NCBI RefSeq assembly: GCF_011682145.1
Contig: NZ_WHJH01000018.1
Coordinates: forward strand, 1-64,000
DNA length: 64,000 nucleotides
Direction of reading: 5' to 3'
Source: Massilia mucilaginosa
Lineage (GTDB): Bacteria; Pseudomonadota; Gammaproteobacteria; Burkholderiales; Burkholderiaceae_D
Below are positions 26,252-35,166 of the stretch, in pieces; within the stretch, counting starts at the first letter, position 1, and each line of letters starts with the position of its first letter. The notes beneath the pieces were generated by a model. The model was given only the letters and a program-made list of their open reading frames with translations, did no database searches and was not told the DNA's origin. Position numbers and translations under genes: made by a program.

Positions 26252-29071
26252 ATGATGACAGAAACCGTTTTATCGCGTTCACTGCGCCTGGTCTTTTCGG
26301 GCGGTATCGCAGTCGGCCTCGGCCTTGCGGCATTGCCAGCCGTCGCCCAGACCGCTTCACAGGACAATTCGATGCAGCGCGTCGAGATCACCGGCTCGTC
26401 GATCAAACGCGTCGCCGCTGAAACCGCGCTGCCTGTCACCATTCTTCGCCGCGAAGACATCGAGCGCACCGGCGCCACCTCCGCACAAGACCTCGTCAAC
26501 CTGATTCCGGGTAACTTCGGCGGCGGCGTCACCGCCAACAACGTCGGCGCCTCCGGCGTGCCGTCGACCGCCAACCTGCGCGCCCTGGGCGCGCGCTACA
26601 CGCTGGTGCTGCTGAACGGCCGCCGCGTGGCCAACTATGCGGTCGGCAACAATCCGGTCGACTTGAACTCGATCCCGCTGTCGGCCATCGAACGCATCGA
26701 AGTGCTGCGCGACGGCGCCTCGGCCGTGTACGGCGCCGATGCGGTGGCCGGCGTGATCAACTTCATCCTGCGCAAGGATTACAAGGGCGTGGAAATGTCC
26801 GCCTTCAAGACCCATGTCGACCAGGGTGGCGGCAACACCAAGAGTTTCAATATCACGGCCGGCTTCGGCGACATCGCGACCGACCGCTTCAATGTGCTGG
26901 TCAGCGCCAATCACGAAGAGAACGAGAAGCTGACCGCCAGCGAGCGCAGCTTCTCGACCACCTCGGTACGTCCCGACCTCGGCCTGAACAAGGCGTCGCC
27001 GCGTAACGGCGTGCCCAACCTCAATTTCGGCGATACCCTCGGCAACAAGTATGTCGGCGTCAATCCGTACCGCTACAACGGTTGCGACAATCCCGAGTTC
27101 GCGCTGGTGGTCATCAGCGAAAAGGGCTGCGGCACCGATTACGTCAAGTACATCGACCTGATTCCGGAAGCGAAGCACTCGAACCTGGTCTCGCGCGCCG
27201 TCTTCAAGCTCAGCGAGAACCACGAACTGTTCGCCGAAGCGGCCTATACCCGCGACAAGATGATCTCGGCGTCGTCGCCGGCGCCGTACACCGAAACCAT
27301 GCGTTATCCGGCCAATGGCCGCTTCTACCCGAAAACGGTCAAGCTGCCGAAGGGCCTGGTACTGCCAGCCGGCTACAAAATGCCGAACGGCAGCGTCACC
27401 ACGGCGGAAACCGTGCTCGCCGCCGACATGGACGTGACCCCGACCGGTCCGATCACGGGTACCTGGCGTACCGTGCCCGGCGGCGGACGCAACGACCTGA
27501 CCACCACCGAGAACACCCGGGTCGTGGTCGGCGCCAAGGGCAATCTGGCCGGCTGGGATTACGAGACCGCGCTCACCTACGCCAAGAATGAAGTGGAAAT
27601 TTCCTTCGGTCCTGGCCGCTTCAGCTATGCCAAGCTGAAACCGCTGGTCGATTCCGGCGAAATCAACGTGTTCGGCACGCAGGACGCGGCCAGCCTGGCC
27701 GGCCTGCTCGGTTCGCAGTTGACCGGCTTCCAGAACGGCGGCACCTCGACCTCGAAAGAATTCGATTACAAGATGTCGCGCGAGATCTACAACCTGCCCT
27801 ATGGCGCGGTTGGCTTCTCGGTCGGTACCTCGTTCCGCAAGGAAGAGCTGAAACAGGTTTCCTCGCCAGTACTGGCCTCGGGCGACGAAGTCGGCGGCGC
27901 CGGCGAAATTCCGAGCGTGTCGGGCGACCGCGAGGTGTTCGGCCTGTTCACCGAAGCGATCATCCCGGTCTACAAGGACCTTGAACTGACCGCCGCGGCG
28001 CGCTACGACAAGTACAAGAACGGCTTCGGCACCGAGTTCGACAACATCAGCCCGAAACTCGGCTTCACCTATCGTCCGAGCACCGCCATCATGATGCGCG
28101 GTTCGGTGGCGCGCGGCTTCCGCGCGCCGACCCTGGTCGACAACCTGAACCCGAAGGCGATCAACAATACCTCGGCCAGCTTCAGCGATCCGATCCGTTG
28201 CCCGAACGGGGTGCCGGTCAACAGCGTCAACACCGTTGGCGAACTGCAGGACGAGTGCGACGTTCAGCTGAGCACCCAGAACAGCGGCAATCCGGACCTC
28301 AAGCCCGAGAAATCGAAGCAGTTCACGGTGGGCCTGGTATTCCAGCCGACGGCAACGTTCAGCGGTTCGATCGATTACTGGAACGTGAAGATCGACAAGT
28401 CGATCAACGCCATGTCCGAAACCACGGTGTTCAACGATCCGGTCGGCAACGTGGCCCAGTTCTATCGCTACGATCCGGCCACCGGCATTGTTTATCCGGG
28501 CAGCACCAACAAGGATTTCCCGCTCTCCTACGTGGCCCTGCCGCGCGTGAACACGGGTAAATTCTTCGCCGCCGGCGTCGACCTGAACCTGAACTATCGC
28601 CAGAAGATGGGCGACATGGGCACCATCGGCGCCAACTACGACGTCACCTACTACACCGACCATGGTTACCAGTACCAAGGTTCGCCGGAAGTGAGCGACC
28701 TGGGCGACTTCAAGGATTTCGGTCCGACCCCGCGCTACCGCCATACCCTTGGCGCGACCTACGCCATCGGCCAGTGGAATGCATCGCTGACGCATAACTA
28801 CACCAAAGGCTACAAGGACTACACCGACCTGGCCTCGGTCGGCCCCGACTACCCGCTGGTGCGCAAGGTCGATGCCTATTCGACCTTCGACGCGGCGCTG
28901 GGCTGGAAGCCGATGAAAAACGTGAGCGTTACCCTGGGCGTGAAAAACCTGACGGACGAGGATCCACCATCGTCGCGTAACGGACAGAATTTCCAGGTCG
29001 GCTACGATGCGACCTTCACCAACCCGCTGGGCCGCACGTTCTACGCACGTCTGAACTACAAGTTCCTGTAA
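26252..29071 (+). CDS. TonB-dependent outer-membrane receptor (type C)
   Basis: 939 residues. Signal peptide (LGLAALPAVAQ), VEITGSSIKR at the mature start, plug (IEVLRDGASAVYGADAVAGV) and a barrel with FRAPTLVDNLNP and the late NLTDEDPPSSRNGQNFQVG. The sequence ends YKFL: the usual terminal Phe is followed by a Leu, which is unusual for recognition by the barrel-assembly machinery. It differs from the other receptors in the window by its plug variant. It stands alone, with a long AT-rich upstream region and a strong terminator behind. The substrate is unknown. Confidence 0.9.
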   Translation: MMTETVLSRSLRLVFSGGIAVGLGLAALPAVAQTASQDNSMQRVEITGSSIKRVAAETALPVTILRREDIERTGATSAQDLVNLIPGNFGGGVTANNVGASGVPSTANLRALGARYTLVLLNGRRVANYAVGNNPVDLNSIPLSAIERIEVLRDGASAVYGADAVAGVINFILRKDYKGVEMSAFKTHVDQGGGNTKSFNITAGFGDIATDRFNVLVSANHEENEKLTASERSFSTTSVRPDLGLNKASPRNGVPNLNFGDTLGNKYVGVNPYRYNGCDNPEFALVVISEKGCGTDYVKYIDLIPEAKHSNLVSRAVFKLSENHELFAEAAYTRDKMISASSPAPYTETMRYPANGRFYPKTVKLPKGLVLPAGYKMPNGSVTTAETVLAADMDVTPTGPITGTWRTVPGGGRNDLTTTENTRVVVGAKGNLAGWDYETALTYAKNEVEISFGPGRFSYAKLKPLVDSGEINVFGTQDAASLAGLLGSQLTGFQNGGTSTSKEFDYKMSREIYNLPYGAVGFSVGTSFRKEELKQVSSPVLASGDEVGGAGEIPSVSGDREVFGLFTEAIIPVYKDLELTAAARYDKYKNGFGTEFDNISPKLGFTYRPSTAIMMRGSVARGFRAPTLVDNLNPKAINNTSASFSDPIRCPNGVPVNSVNTVGELQDECDVQLSTQNSGNPDLKPEKSKQFTVGLVFQPTATFSGSIDYWNVKIDKSINAMSETTVFNDPVGNVAQFYRYDPATGIVYPGSTNKDFPLSYVALPRVNTGKFFAAGVDLNLNYRQKMGDMGTIGANYDVTYYTDHGYQYQGSPEVSDLGDFKDFGPTPRYRHTLGATYAIGQWNASLTHNYTKGYKDYTDLASVGPDYPLVRKVDAYSTFDAALGWKPMKNVSVTLGVKNLTDEDPPSSRNGQNFQVGYDATFTNPLGRTFYARLNYKFL

Positions 29072-29136
29072 TTGCCGGAGTGCGCGGCGGTTGACAGACA
29101 GCCACCGCGTACGCTTGCAAGAAACTTGTAGGACGT

Positions 29137-29175
29137 AAAAAACCCCGCCGGACATGCGTCCGGCGGGGTTTTTTC
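29137..29175 (+). terminator. Intrinsic terminator after the type C receptor
   Basis: AAAAAACCCCGCCGGAC, a short loop, GTCCGGCGGGGTTTTTT: a long GC stem with a T-run in both directions, about 65 bases after the receptor stop. It isolates the isoprenoid cluster downstream. Confidence 0.9.
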
Positions 29176-29207
29176 ATGGCGGTCCGTCCTTGCGGCATAT
29201 CAGGGAC

Positions 29208-29221
29208 TTGATCTGTATCAA
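29208..29221 (+). promoter_or_regulatory. Perfect FNR/ANR box before ispH
   Basis: TTGATCTGTATCAA matches the TTGATnnnnATCAA consensus at all ten defined positions. Its centre lies about 28 bases before a −10-like TAAGCT (29243-29248), close to class II FNR spacing. The gene start (29287) would be about 30 bases from the transcript start, with CGGAGGACGT as ribosome binding site. This implies activation under low oxygen. Confidence 0.75.
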
Positions 29222-29286
29222 GCCCGCCCCGGCCCAGGCACGTAAGCTCTAAAGCGGACTGATCCAGTCTCCGCTTCGGAGGACGT

Positions 29287-30240
29287 ATGCAAATCGTGTT
29301 GGCCAATCCGCGCGGCTTTTGTGCCGGGGTCGAGCGGGCGATCGAGATCGTCGAGCGCGCCCTGGACGTGTTCGGCGCGCCGGTCTACGTGCGCCACGAG
29401 ATCGTGCATAACCGCCACGTGGTCGACTCCCTGCGCGCGCGCGGCGCGCTGTTCGTCGAGGAGCTGGCGCAGGTGCCCGAGCACAGCATCGTGGTGTTCA
29501 GCGCGCACGGGATCGCGCCCCGGGTCCGGGCCGAGGCCGACGCGCGCGGCCTGCGCGTGTTCGACGCCACCTGTCCGCTGGTCGGCAAGGTCCACATGGA
29601 GGTCGGGCGCCACGCGCGCGACGGCCGCGAGGTGGTCCTGATCGGCCACGCCGGGCATCCCGAAATCGTCGGCACGCTCGGCCACTACAGCGGCCCCAAC
29701 GCGCGCGCCATCCACGTCGTCGGCAACGCCGAGGAGGCCGCCCGGCTCCAGGTGCGGGACGGCACGCGCCTGGCGTACGCGACCCAGACCACGTTTTCGA
29801 TCGACGACATCAAGCCCATCCTGCACATCCTGCAAGAGCGCTTTCCGGCGCTGACCGGGCCGCGCAAGGAAGACATCTGCTACGCCACCCAGAACCGCCA
29901 GTCCGCCATCAAGGAACTGGCCGCCACCTGCGACCTGATCCTGGTGATCGGCTCGCCCGCCAGCGCCAACTCGCAGCGCCTGCGCGAGATCGCCGCCCAG
30001 CAGCACGTCGCCGCCCATCTGATCGATCACGCCGACCAGTTGCAGCGCGCATGGTTCGAGGGCCGGCGCCGCGTCGGCATCACCTCCGGCGCCTCCACCC
30101 CCGAAGTCCTGCTCACGCAGGTGGTGGCGCGCCTGCAAGAGTGGGGCGCCGGCCCGGTGGAAAATCGTCCCGGCGTGCGCGAGCACGTGGTGTTTGCCCT
30201 GCCGCGCGAACTGGCCGGCGCCGTGCGTTCCGGAACCTGA
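29287..30240 (+). CDS. ispH: 4-hydroxy-3-methylbut-2-enyl diphosphate reductase
   Basis: IspH (LytB) is the last enzyme of the methylerythritol phosphate pathway and makes IPP and DMAPP using a [4Fe-4S] cluster. The three cluster cysteines are present (C12 in RGFCAGV, C96 in [10 protein letters not shown]198 in [11 protein letters not shown]), as are H41, H124 and the catalytic E126 ([10 protein letters not shown]). Length (317) is typical. It heads a plus-strand cluster with two unknown proteins and a prenyl synthase and lies 66 bases after an FNR box. IspH is oxygen-sensitive, so an anaerobically controlled, perhaps second, copy is plausible; whether another ispH exists in the genome cannot be seen here. 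Confidence 0.95.
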   Translation: MQIVLANPRGFCAGVERAIEIVERALDVFGAPVYVRHEIVHNRHVVDSLRARGALFVEELAQVPEHSIVVFSAHGIAPRVRAEADARGLRVFDATCPLVGKVHMEVGRHARDGREVVLIGHAGHPEIVGTLGHYSGPNARAIHVVGNAEEAARLQVRDGTRLAYATQTTFSIDDIKPILHILQERFPALTGPRKEDICYATQNRQSAIKELAATCDLILVIGSPASANSQRLREIAAQQHVAAHLIDHADQLQRAWFEGRRRVGITSGASTPEVLLTQVVARLQEWGAGPVENRPGVREHVVFALPRELAGAVRSGT

Positions 30241-30266
30241 ACGCCAACCCTGTGAGGAGAACCGCC

Positions 30267-30635
30267 ATGCCCGAACAAACCGTCTCGATCGTGTCCTGGC
30301 CGGAGCAATCGGCCCGGCTCGAACACACCTTCAAACTCGACAAGCCGTGCCCGGTCTCGATTGCGTTCGAACCGGCGCCGGCCAATGTGATGCTCTCGAG
30401 CGACCCGCAGCGGCCGCTCCAGGTCAGCATGAACATGCAGCTGGCCGCGCGCGAGCCGGTGCCGGTGTGCATCACCGTGTGCGAGCCGATCTGCGCGCGC
30501 AGCGACTACACGATCGGCATCGAGGTGTTCGGCAACCCGTTTGCCAGCATCACCGTGCGCGGCACCACGCGCCTGTTCGCCTGCCGCGACGACGTGCCGA
30601 CGCCGACGCCGACCCCGGTGCCGGTGCCGGGCTGA
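30267..30635 (+). CDS. Unrecognised small beta-rich protein of the isoprenoid cluster
   Basis: 122 residues with no signal peptide and no family I recognise. The sequence looks like an all-beta domain (alternating hydrophobic strands such as VSIVSW, YTIGIEVFG) with a cluster of cysteines in VCITVCEPICARSDY and an extended tail of Thr-Pro and Val-Pro repeats (PTPTPTPVPVPG). GAGGAG stands 7 bases before the ATG at 30267, and the gene lies 26 bases after ispH, so both are translated from one transcript. The Pro-rich tail suggests a linker or docking role. Confidence 0.75.
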   Translation: MPEQTVSIVSWPEQSARLEHTFKLDKPCPVSIAFEPAPANVMLSSDPQRPLQVSMNMQLAAREPVPVCITVCEPICARSDYTIGIEVFGNPFASITVRGTTRLFACRDDVPTPTPTPVPVPG

Positions 30636-30703
30636 TATGTCCGGCGCCGCGCACGCGTACCCGCCTTTCCAACCGCTATCGTCACACCAAGGAGCTGTGA
30701 GCA

Positions 30704-31396
30704 ATGCCAAGCAATGAAAGCGACAACATCAGCATGAGCCGGGCCGAACTCGATTACCTGATCCGCATGGCCGGCAAGACGTCCCGCATCGTGCAGCAGG
30801 CCGCCTCGACCCTGGAAGAAGAAATCGCGCTCGGCGTGGCGGCGGCCAAACGGGTGGAAATGCGCTTCGTGGACGTGGAAAAACTGCGCGCCGGCGACCC
30901 CGCCGACGTGATGCAGCGCTTTCGCCGCGACGCGCACGAGGTGGTCGACATCCTGCTTGACATGGTGGTCCTGGCCAGCAATTCGCTCGGCGCGCTGTCG
31001 GAGCGGGTGGTCACGGTGCGCCCCGGCGGCGGCGCGGCGGTGCCGAAGCAGGGCGGCGACGCCACCGCGTCGTTAAAGATGCCGCAGCCGATCGCGCCGG
31101 GCGGCTCGCTCAGCGTGCCGATGACGCTGGAAAACGCGGCCGATGTCCCGACCGACATGTTTCGCTTCCACTGCTCCGACCTGCTCAGCGAAAGCGGCGC
31201 CCGTCTCGCGGCGGCGCGGATCGGCTTCGTGCCGGAGCAGCTGTTCATCCCCGCGCGCTCGGCGGCGACGGTGCAGATCACCGTGACGGTGCCGCCGGAC
31301 GCCGCGCCCGGCACCTATTCCGGGCTGCTGCTGGCCAGCCAGCTGGAACAGGTGCGCGCCGTGCTCACCGTGCAGGTCGAGTCGCCCGGTGAGTGA
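30704..31396 (+). CDS. Unrecognised protein: helical N-terminus plus Ig-like beta domain
   Basis: 230 residues in two parts. Residues 1-105 are helical and charged (MSRAELDYLIRMAGKTSRIV, LDMVVLASNSLGALSERV). Residues about 120-228 look like an immunoglobulin-like sandwich of the kind found in alpha-galactosidase NEW3 or CARDB domains (PIAPGGSLSVPMTLENAADVP, then VPPDAAPGTYSGLLLASQLE). No signal peptide is seen, which is odd for such a domain. AAGGAG lies before the start. Its last codons overlap the start of the prenyl synthase by eight bases, so the two are coupled. Not assigned to a function. Confidence 0.75.
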   Translation: MPSNESDNISMSRAELDYLIRMAGKTSRIVQQAASTLEEEIALGVAAAKRVEMRFVDVEKLRAGDPADVMQRFRRDAHEVVDILLDMVVLASNSLGALSERVVTVRPGGGAAVPKQGGDATASLKMPQPIAPGGSLSVPMTLENAADVPTDMFRFHCSDLLSESGARLAAARIGFVPEQLFIPARSAATVQITVTVPPDAAPGTYSGLLLASQLEQVRAVLTVQVESPGE

Positions 31397-32432
31397 GGCG
31401 GCCGGGCGTTCCCGTTTCGTCGAGGCCAGCCTGGCGCGCTACAAGGACATCACCATGGCGCGCCTGCTGGAATACCTGCCCAGCAAGGAGCCGCGGCGCT
31501 ATCTGTACGACCTGCTGCCGGTGTATCCGCTGCGCTCGGGCAAGGGCTTGCGTCCGGCGCTGTGCATCGCCGCCTGCTGCGCGTTCGGGGGCGAGGTGCG
31601 GCGGGTGCTCGAATCGGCGGTCGCCATCGAGCTTTATCACAACGCCTTCCTGATCCACGACGACATCGAAGACGGCAGCGAAAGCCGGCGCGGCCAGCCG
31701 ACCCTGCAGGCCGACCAGGGCCTGGCGGTCGCGCTCAACGTGGGCGACGCCATGCAGGTGCTGTGCATCCGCCTGTTGCTCAACAACCTGACCATCGTCG
31801 GCCCGCAACTGACCTGGCGCATCGTCAACGAAATCGAGCACATGGTGTGCCAGACGGTCGAAGGCCAGGCGCTGGAACTGGGCTGGGTGCGCGACAACGT
31901 GGCCGACCTGAGCGAGGAAGACTACCTGCGCATGGTGCTCAAGAAAACCTGCTGGTACACCTGCATGCACCCGCTGCGCATCGGCGCGCTGATCGCCAGC
32001 GGCGGCGCGCTGCCGCTTGACCGCTTCGACCGCTTCGGCTACTACATGGGCGCGGCGTTCCAGATCCAGGACGACATCCTCAACCTCGACGCCGACGAGG
32101 GCAAGTACGGCAAGGAAATCAATGGCGACATCTGGGAGGGCAAGCGCACCTTGATGCTGATCCACACGGTGGGCCGCTGCGACGAGGATGAAAAACAGCG
32201 CATCCGGCGCTTCCTGGCGCTTGGGCGCGGCGCGCGCCAGCAAGCCGAGGTCGACTGGGTGCGCGCCACGATGGACAAGTACGGCGGCGTCAATCACGCG
32301 CGCAGCTGCGCGCGCCAGCTGGCCGGCGCGGCCCTGCATGAATTCGACCTGATCTTCGGCGCGCTGCCCGACTCCGAGCACAAGCGCTTCTTGCAGCAAG
32401 TGGTGCTTTACATGATCGAGCGCGATTCGTAG
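31389..32432 (+). CDS. Short-chain polyprenyl diphosphate synthase
   Basis: A trans-prenyltransferase that joins IPP units to an allylic diphosphate. It has the first Asp-rich motif DDIED (D91, D92, D95) followed by SRRGQPT, and the second as DDILNLD (D228, D229) with KEINGDIWEGKRTLMLI. A Phe (F87) lies four residues before the first Asp, a position that limits chain length in many such enzymes; this suggests a C15-C20 product by inference. Length 347. It starts with GTG inside the end of the preceding gene. Upstream ispH could supply its substrates; the convergent reductase could act on its product. Its 3' end overlaps that reductase by 25 bases. Confidence 0.9.
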   Translation: MSEAAGRSRFVEASLARYKDITMARLLEYLPSKEPRRYLYDLLPVYPLRSGKGLRPALCIAACCAFGGEVRRVLESAVAIELYHNAFLIHDDIEDGSESRRGQPTLQADQGLAVALNVGDAMQVLCIRLLLNNLTIVGPQLTWRIVNEIEHMVCQTVEGQALELGWVRDNVADLSEEDYLRMVLKKTCWYTCMHPLRIGALIASGGALPLDRFDRFGYYMGAAFQIQDDILNLDADEGKYGKEINGDIWEGKRTLMLIHTVGRCDEDEKQRIRRFLALGRGARQQAEVDWVRATMDKYGGVNHARSCARQLAGAALHEFDLIFGALPDSEHKRFLQQVVLYMIERDS

Positions 32433-33937
32433 CCGAGCGCGGCGGGGGGCGGCGCCATGGCCTGCCCGCCCGGGCGCAGCAGCGCCCCGGCCACGCCGCC
32501 GCCCAGTTCCAGCGCGCTGCCGGCCACGCCCAGGCCCCAGTCGAGCGCGGCGCGCGGATCGGCCGCCATCGACAGCGCCACCCCGGCCGCCGCCGTGCCG
32601 GTTTGCAAGCCGAGCCGCACGCAATGGGCGCGCCCGCGCAGCAGGTGGCGCGCGCCCATCCCGCCCAGCGACAGCAGCGACTGCAAGGCGGTCTTGCGCA
32701 GGATGTCGGCGCCCATCACGCGGCGCGCCGGCACCAGCCCGGCCAGCACGCCGCCGGTGACATCGGCGTAGGCAGGGTCGGTGCGGGCGCGCGCCACGAT
32801 GATGCGCAGCGCGTCGAGCCACAGCGGGGTCAGGTGGCGGTTGCGGATCAGCTGCACGATCAGGCGCGCCAGCGCCATGTCGAAGCGCAGCTCGCGTTCG
32901 ACCCGCTGCGCGTAGGGCAGCAGGCTGGCGTGCGAAAAATCGTCGCGCGCGCGCGCCGCGATCAGGGTCTCGGCGGCCCAGCGTCCGCTCAGCATGGCGT
33001 ACTGGATGCCTTCGCCGTTGAGCGGGTTGATCAGGCCGGCGGCGTCGCCCGCCAGCAGCACGCGCCCGCCCACGCAGGGCAGGGCGGGATCGTAGGTGGT
33101 CAGCGGCCAGCCGGTCACCGGGCCGCGCGGTTGCGCCTTGCCGAGGCGTGCGCGCAGGGCCGGGTCGCTGGAGATCAGGCGCAGCATCAGCTGGCGCAGA
33201 TGTTCCTCGTTGCGCGGCAAGGTCTCGCGCACCATGCCGATGCCGACATTGGCCGAGGTCGGACCGGTCGGGAACAGCCAGTAATAGCCGGGGAAGGTGT
33301 CGTCCGAAAAATACAGGTCGCAGCGCTTGCCGGTGTCCGGCAAGCCGTCCATGTAGCAGCGCATGGCGATGATGCGGTTGCGGTCCGGCACCGCGTGCCC
33401 GCGCAGCAGGCGGGCGACGATGGAACTGCTGCCGTCGGCGCCGATCAGGGCTTGCGCGCGCAGGGTGGCCGGGCCGGCCGGGCCGTTGACCGTCACGCTG
33501 ACGCCGTCGGCGCCGCTGTCGAAGCCCTGGACGCGGGTGTTTTCCAGCACCCGTGCGCCGGCCGCGCGCGCCCGCTCGAGGATCCACTGGTCGAGCGCCT
33601 TGCGCGCGATGACCCGGCCATGCGCCGGCATGCCCGCCACGCGCGGGATGGGATGGGTGATCAGGTGGCGCCCGTTCAGGTACAGCGCGGCTTCGTGGAT
33701 GATCGTGGTTTGCCGGTAGCCGGGCAGGCCGGTGATGCCGAGGCTGTCGAGTTCGAGCAGGGCGGCCGGGCCGACGAAGTCGCCGCAGACTTTATCGCGC
33801 GGGAATTGCTGGTGGTCGAGCAGGAGGACGGAAAAGCCGGCGTCGGCCAGATGGGCGGCCGCGGCGGCGCCGGCCGGGCCGGCACCCGCGATAATCACGT
33901 CGCCATCGCGCGCGGAGGCAATTTTCAGAGTCAGCAT
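32408..33937 (-). CDS. Geranylgeranyl-reductase-family FAD oxidoreductase
   Basis: 509 residues. The FAD-binding motif is GAGPAGAAAAAHL near residue 18, with the C-shaped VCGDFVGPAAL region, FPGYYWLFP (the PxxYxWxFP signature of this family) and GDAAGLINPLNGEGIQYAM. Members reduce isoprenoid double bonds (geranylgeranyl chains in chlorophyll, archaeal lipids, menaquinone) or act as related monooxygenases. The C-terminal part (roughly residues 405-500) is Ala- and Gly-rich with helical stretches and is longer than in many members. It is convergent with the prenyl synthase, overlapping by 25 bases. A weak FNR-like sequence lies at 33994-34007 upstream. Confidence 0.85.
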   Translation of the reverse strand: MLTLKIASARDGDVIIAGAGPAGAAAAAHLADAGFSVLLLDHQQFPRDKVCGDFVGPAALLELDSLGITGLPGYRQTTIIHEAALYLNGRHLITHPIPRVAGMPAHGRVIARKALDQWILERARAAGARVLENTRVQGFDSGADGVSVTVNGPAGPATLRAQALIGADGSSSIVARLLRGHAVPDRNRIIAMRCYMDGLPDTGKRCDLYFSDDTFPGYYWLFPTGPTSANVGIGMVRETLPRNEEHLRQLMLRLISSDPALRARLGKAQPRGPVTGWPLTTYDPALPCVGGRVLLAGDAAGLINPLNGEGIQYAMLSGRWAAETLIAARARDDFSHASLLPYAQRVERELRFDMALARLIVQLIRNRHLTPLWLDALRIIVARARTDPAYADVTGGVLAGLVPARRVMGADILRKTALQSLLSLGGMGARHLLRGRAHCVRLGLQTGTAAAGVALSMAADPRAALDWGLGVAGSALELGGGVAGALLRPGGQAMAPPPAALGYESRSIM

Positions 33938-34149
33938 GGTCGGGCTCCAGGCACGGGAATCTTTCAGTGTCGGATGGATCGGGAGCGAGCTTCATGATTT
34001 GACGCAAAGCTAGCTCGGAGTCTGCATCAGCGTTGATATGTCCCGACGCGAGGGCCATGCGCTCATGCTGTAATCGCTGGCGGCGGCGCTCCTGCACTGT
34101 CCTGGCAGATGCTTGAGTGTGGGTAGCTACGCGTAAATGCCGCAGGGAC

Positions 34150-34410
34150 ATGGAGCGCTACAGTTGGGATCGTGCTCAGGTGGGCTGCATGCTATGCGCA
34201 CTGCGCCCCGGGCGGCGGCCCAAGGGCGATTACCAAAAGTCGGCGTGGTGCGAAGTCGACGGAGGCGGAATGTTCGCGTGCGATGTATATCACCTGCCTT
34301 TTGATGAAGTAAGGGGCGAGAGAAATCCCAACGGCCTTTCCATTTATCTGAAATTTTCATTGGATGAGTACGGCGAGCCGATGTTGGTGCTCGTTTCCTG
34401 CCATCTTTAA
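34150..34410 (+). CDS. MqsR-like toxin of a type II toxin-antitoxin pair
   Basis: 86 residues. The layout follows MqsR, a ribosome-independent mRNA interferase: DYQKSAWCEVDGGG, then CDVYHLPF, then LSIYLKFSLDEYGEPMLVLV near the end, which match the DFYKS, DVYRPRL and QVYLKI...VLIVSF elements of E. coli MqsR. It directly precedes an MqsA-type antitoxin, in the toxin-first order of mqsRA. ATG 34150 follows CAGGGAC; an upstream GTG at 34117 is less likely. The N-terminus is shorter than in E. coli MqsR. Confidence 0.7.
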   Translation: MERYSWDRAQVGCMLCALRPGRRPKGDYQKSAWCEVDGGGMFACDVYHLPFDEVRGERNPNGLSIYLKFSLDEYGEPMLVLVSCHL

Positions 34411-34431
34411 ACGAACGCAAGGATGACTGCC

Positions 34432-34947
34432 ATGGCGACAAAAATGACTTGCCGTGTCTGCAAGAACGGCACCTTACATGAGGTGGTGTCGCGTCGTGAC
34501 TTTTTCCCTAACAAGAAGCAGGTCAGCGTGGAGCTTCTGGAATCGCGCTGCGACGCGTGCGGCGCCATCAGCATCGTCGCCGCGCAGCATTCCGAGAACT
34601 TGCGCAGGCTCGCCGCGCGCAAGGCGGAATACGACGGCCAGCTGATGGGAGAAGAGTCCATTGCGCTGCGCAAGCGCTATGGACTGACGCAGCAACAGGC
34701 CTCGAAGATCTTCGGCAAAGGGTTGATTGCATTTTCGCGCTACGAAAATGAGGATTCGTATCCAGATACCTCAACGCGGCTCTTGATCGAGCTTGCGATT
34801 GCCAGGCCGGACGTTCTCAAGACACTGGCGGAGCGCGCCGGCGTTGCGATCCCCCTGTGGAAAGAGCGCTGCGAAGACGATCAGCGCATGATGGGCAGCC
34901 GCCGTTCGGCGGCAGTGTCGGGACGGCCCACCCTCGCGCATGAGTAA
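34432..34947 (+). CDS. MqsA-type antitoxin and transcriptional regulator
   Basis: 171 residues. N-terminal zinc ribbon with two CxxC pairs (C7/C10 and C40/C43), which in MqsA binds the toxin, followed by a linker and an XRE helix-turn-helix (YGLTQQQASKIFGKGLIAFSRYE). The C-terminal tail after about residue 130 is longer than in E. coli MqsA. The ATG at 34432 has AAGGA 8 bases upstream; an ATG at 34423 is too close to it. It lies 21 bases after the toxin gene. Confidence 0.85.
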   Translation: MATKMTCRVCKNGTLHEVVSRRDFFPNKKQVSVELLESRCDACGAISIVAAQHSENLRRLAARKAEYDGQLMGEESIALRKRYGLTQQQASKIFGKGLIAFSRYENEDSYPDTSTRLLIELAIARPDVLKTLAERAGVAIPLWKERCEDDQRMMGSRRSAAVSGRPTLAHE

Positions 34948-35112
34948 GCAATAGCACCGCATTGGTGCTTGCGCTGACGAGGTCTTCAACGCGTCACCCT
35001 GCCCATGGCAATCGCATCCGGCCCGGTTCGTCAAACATGCGCAGCTATTTCCAGATCAGCATGGGCGGCAATCGTGGCCCCGCCCCGCCCGGCCGCGCCA
35101 GCGTCCAGACGA

Positions 35113-35150
35113 AAAAAAAACCGCCGGACTGTGCATCCGGCGGTTTTTCA
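35113..35150 (-). terminator. Intrinsic terminator of the TonB receptor at 35167
   Basis: On the minus strand it reads AAAAACCGCCGGATGCACAG and continues TCCGGCGGTTTTTTTTT. The T-run follows the receptor's stop codon by about 50 bases. Confidence 0.85.
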
Positions 35151-35166
35151 TATCAGCCCAGGAGGC

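Noticed and set aside
33994-34007. FNR-like sequence (TTGCGTCAAATCAT on the minus strand) upstream of the geranylgeranyl-reductase-like gene
   Set aside because: Only seven of ten positions match, and no convincing −10 element lies at the right distance, so it was not called as a site. It is worth a check together with the box at 29208.
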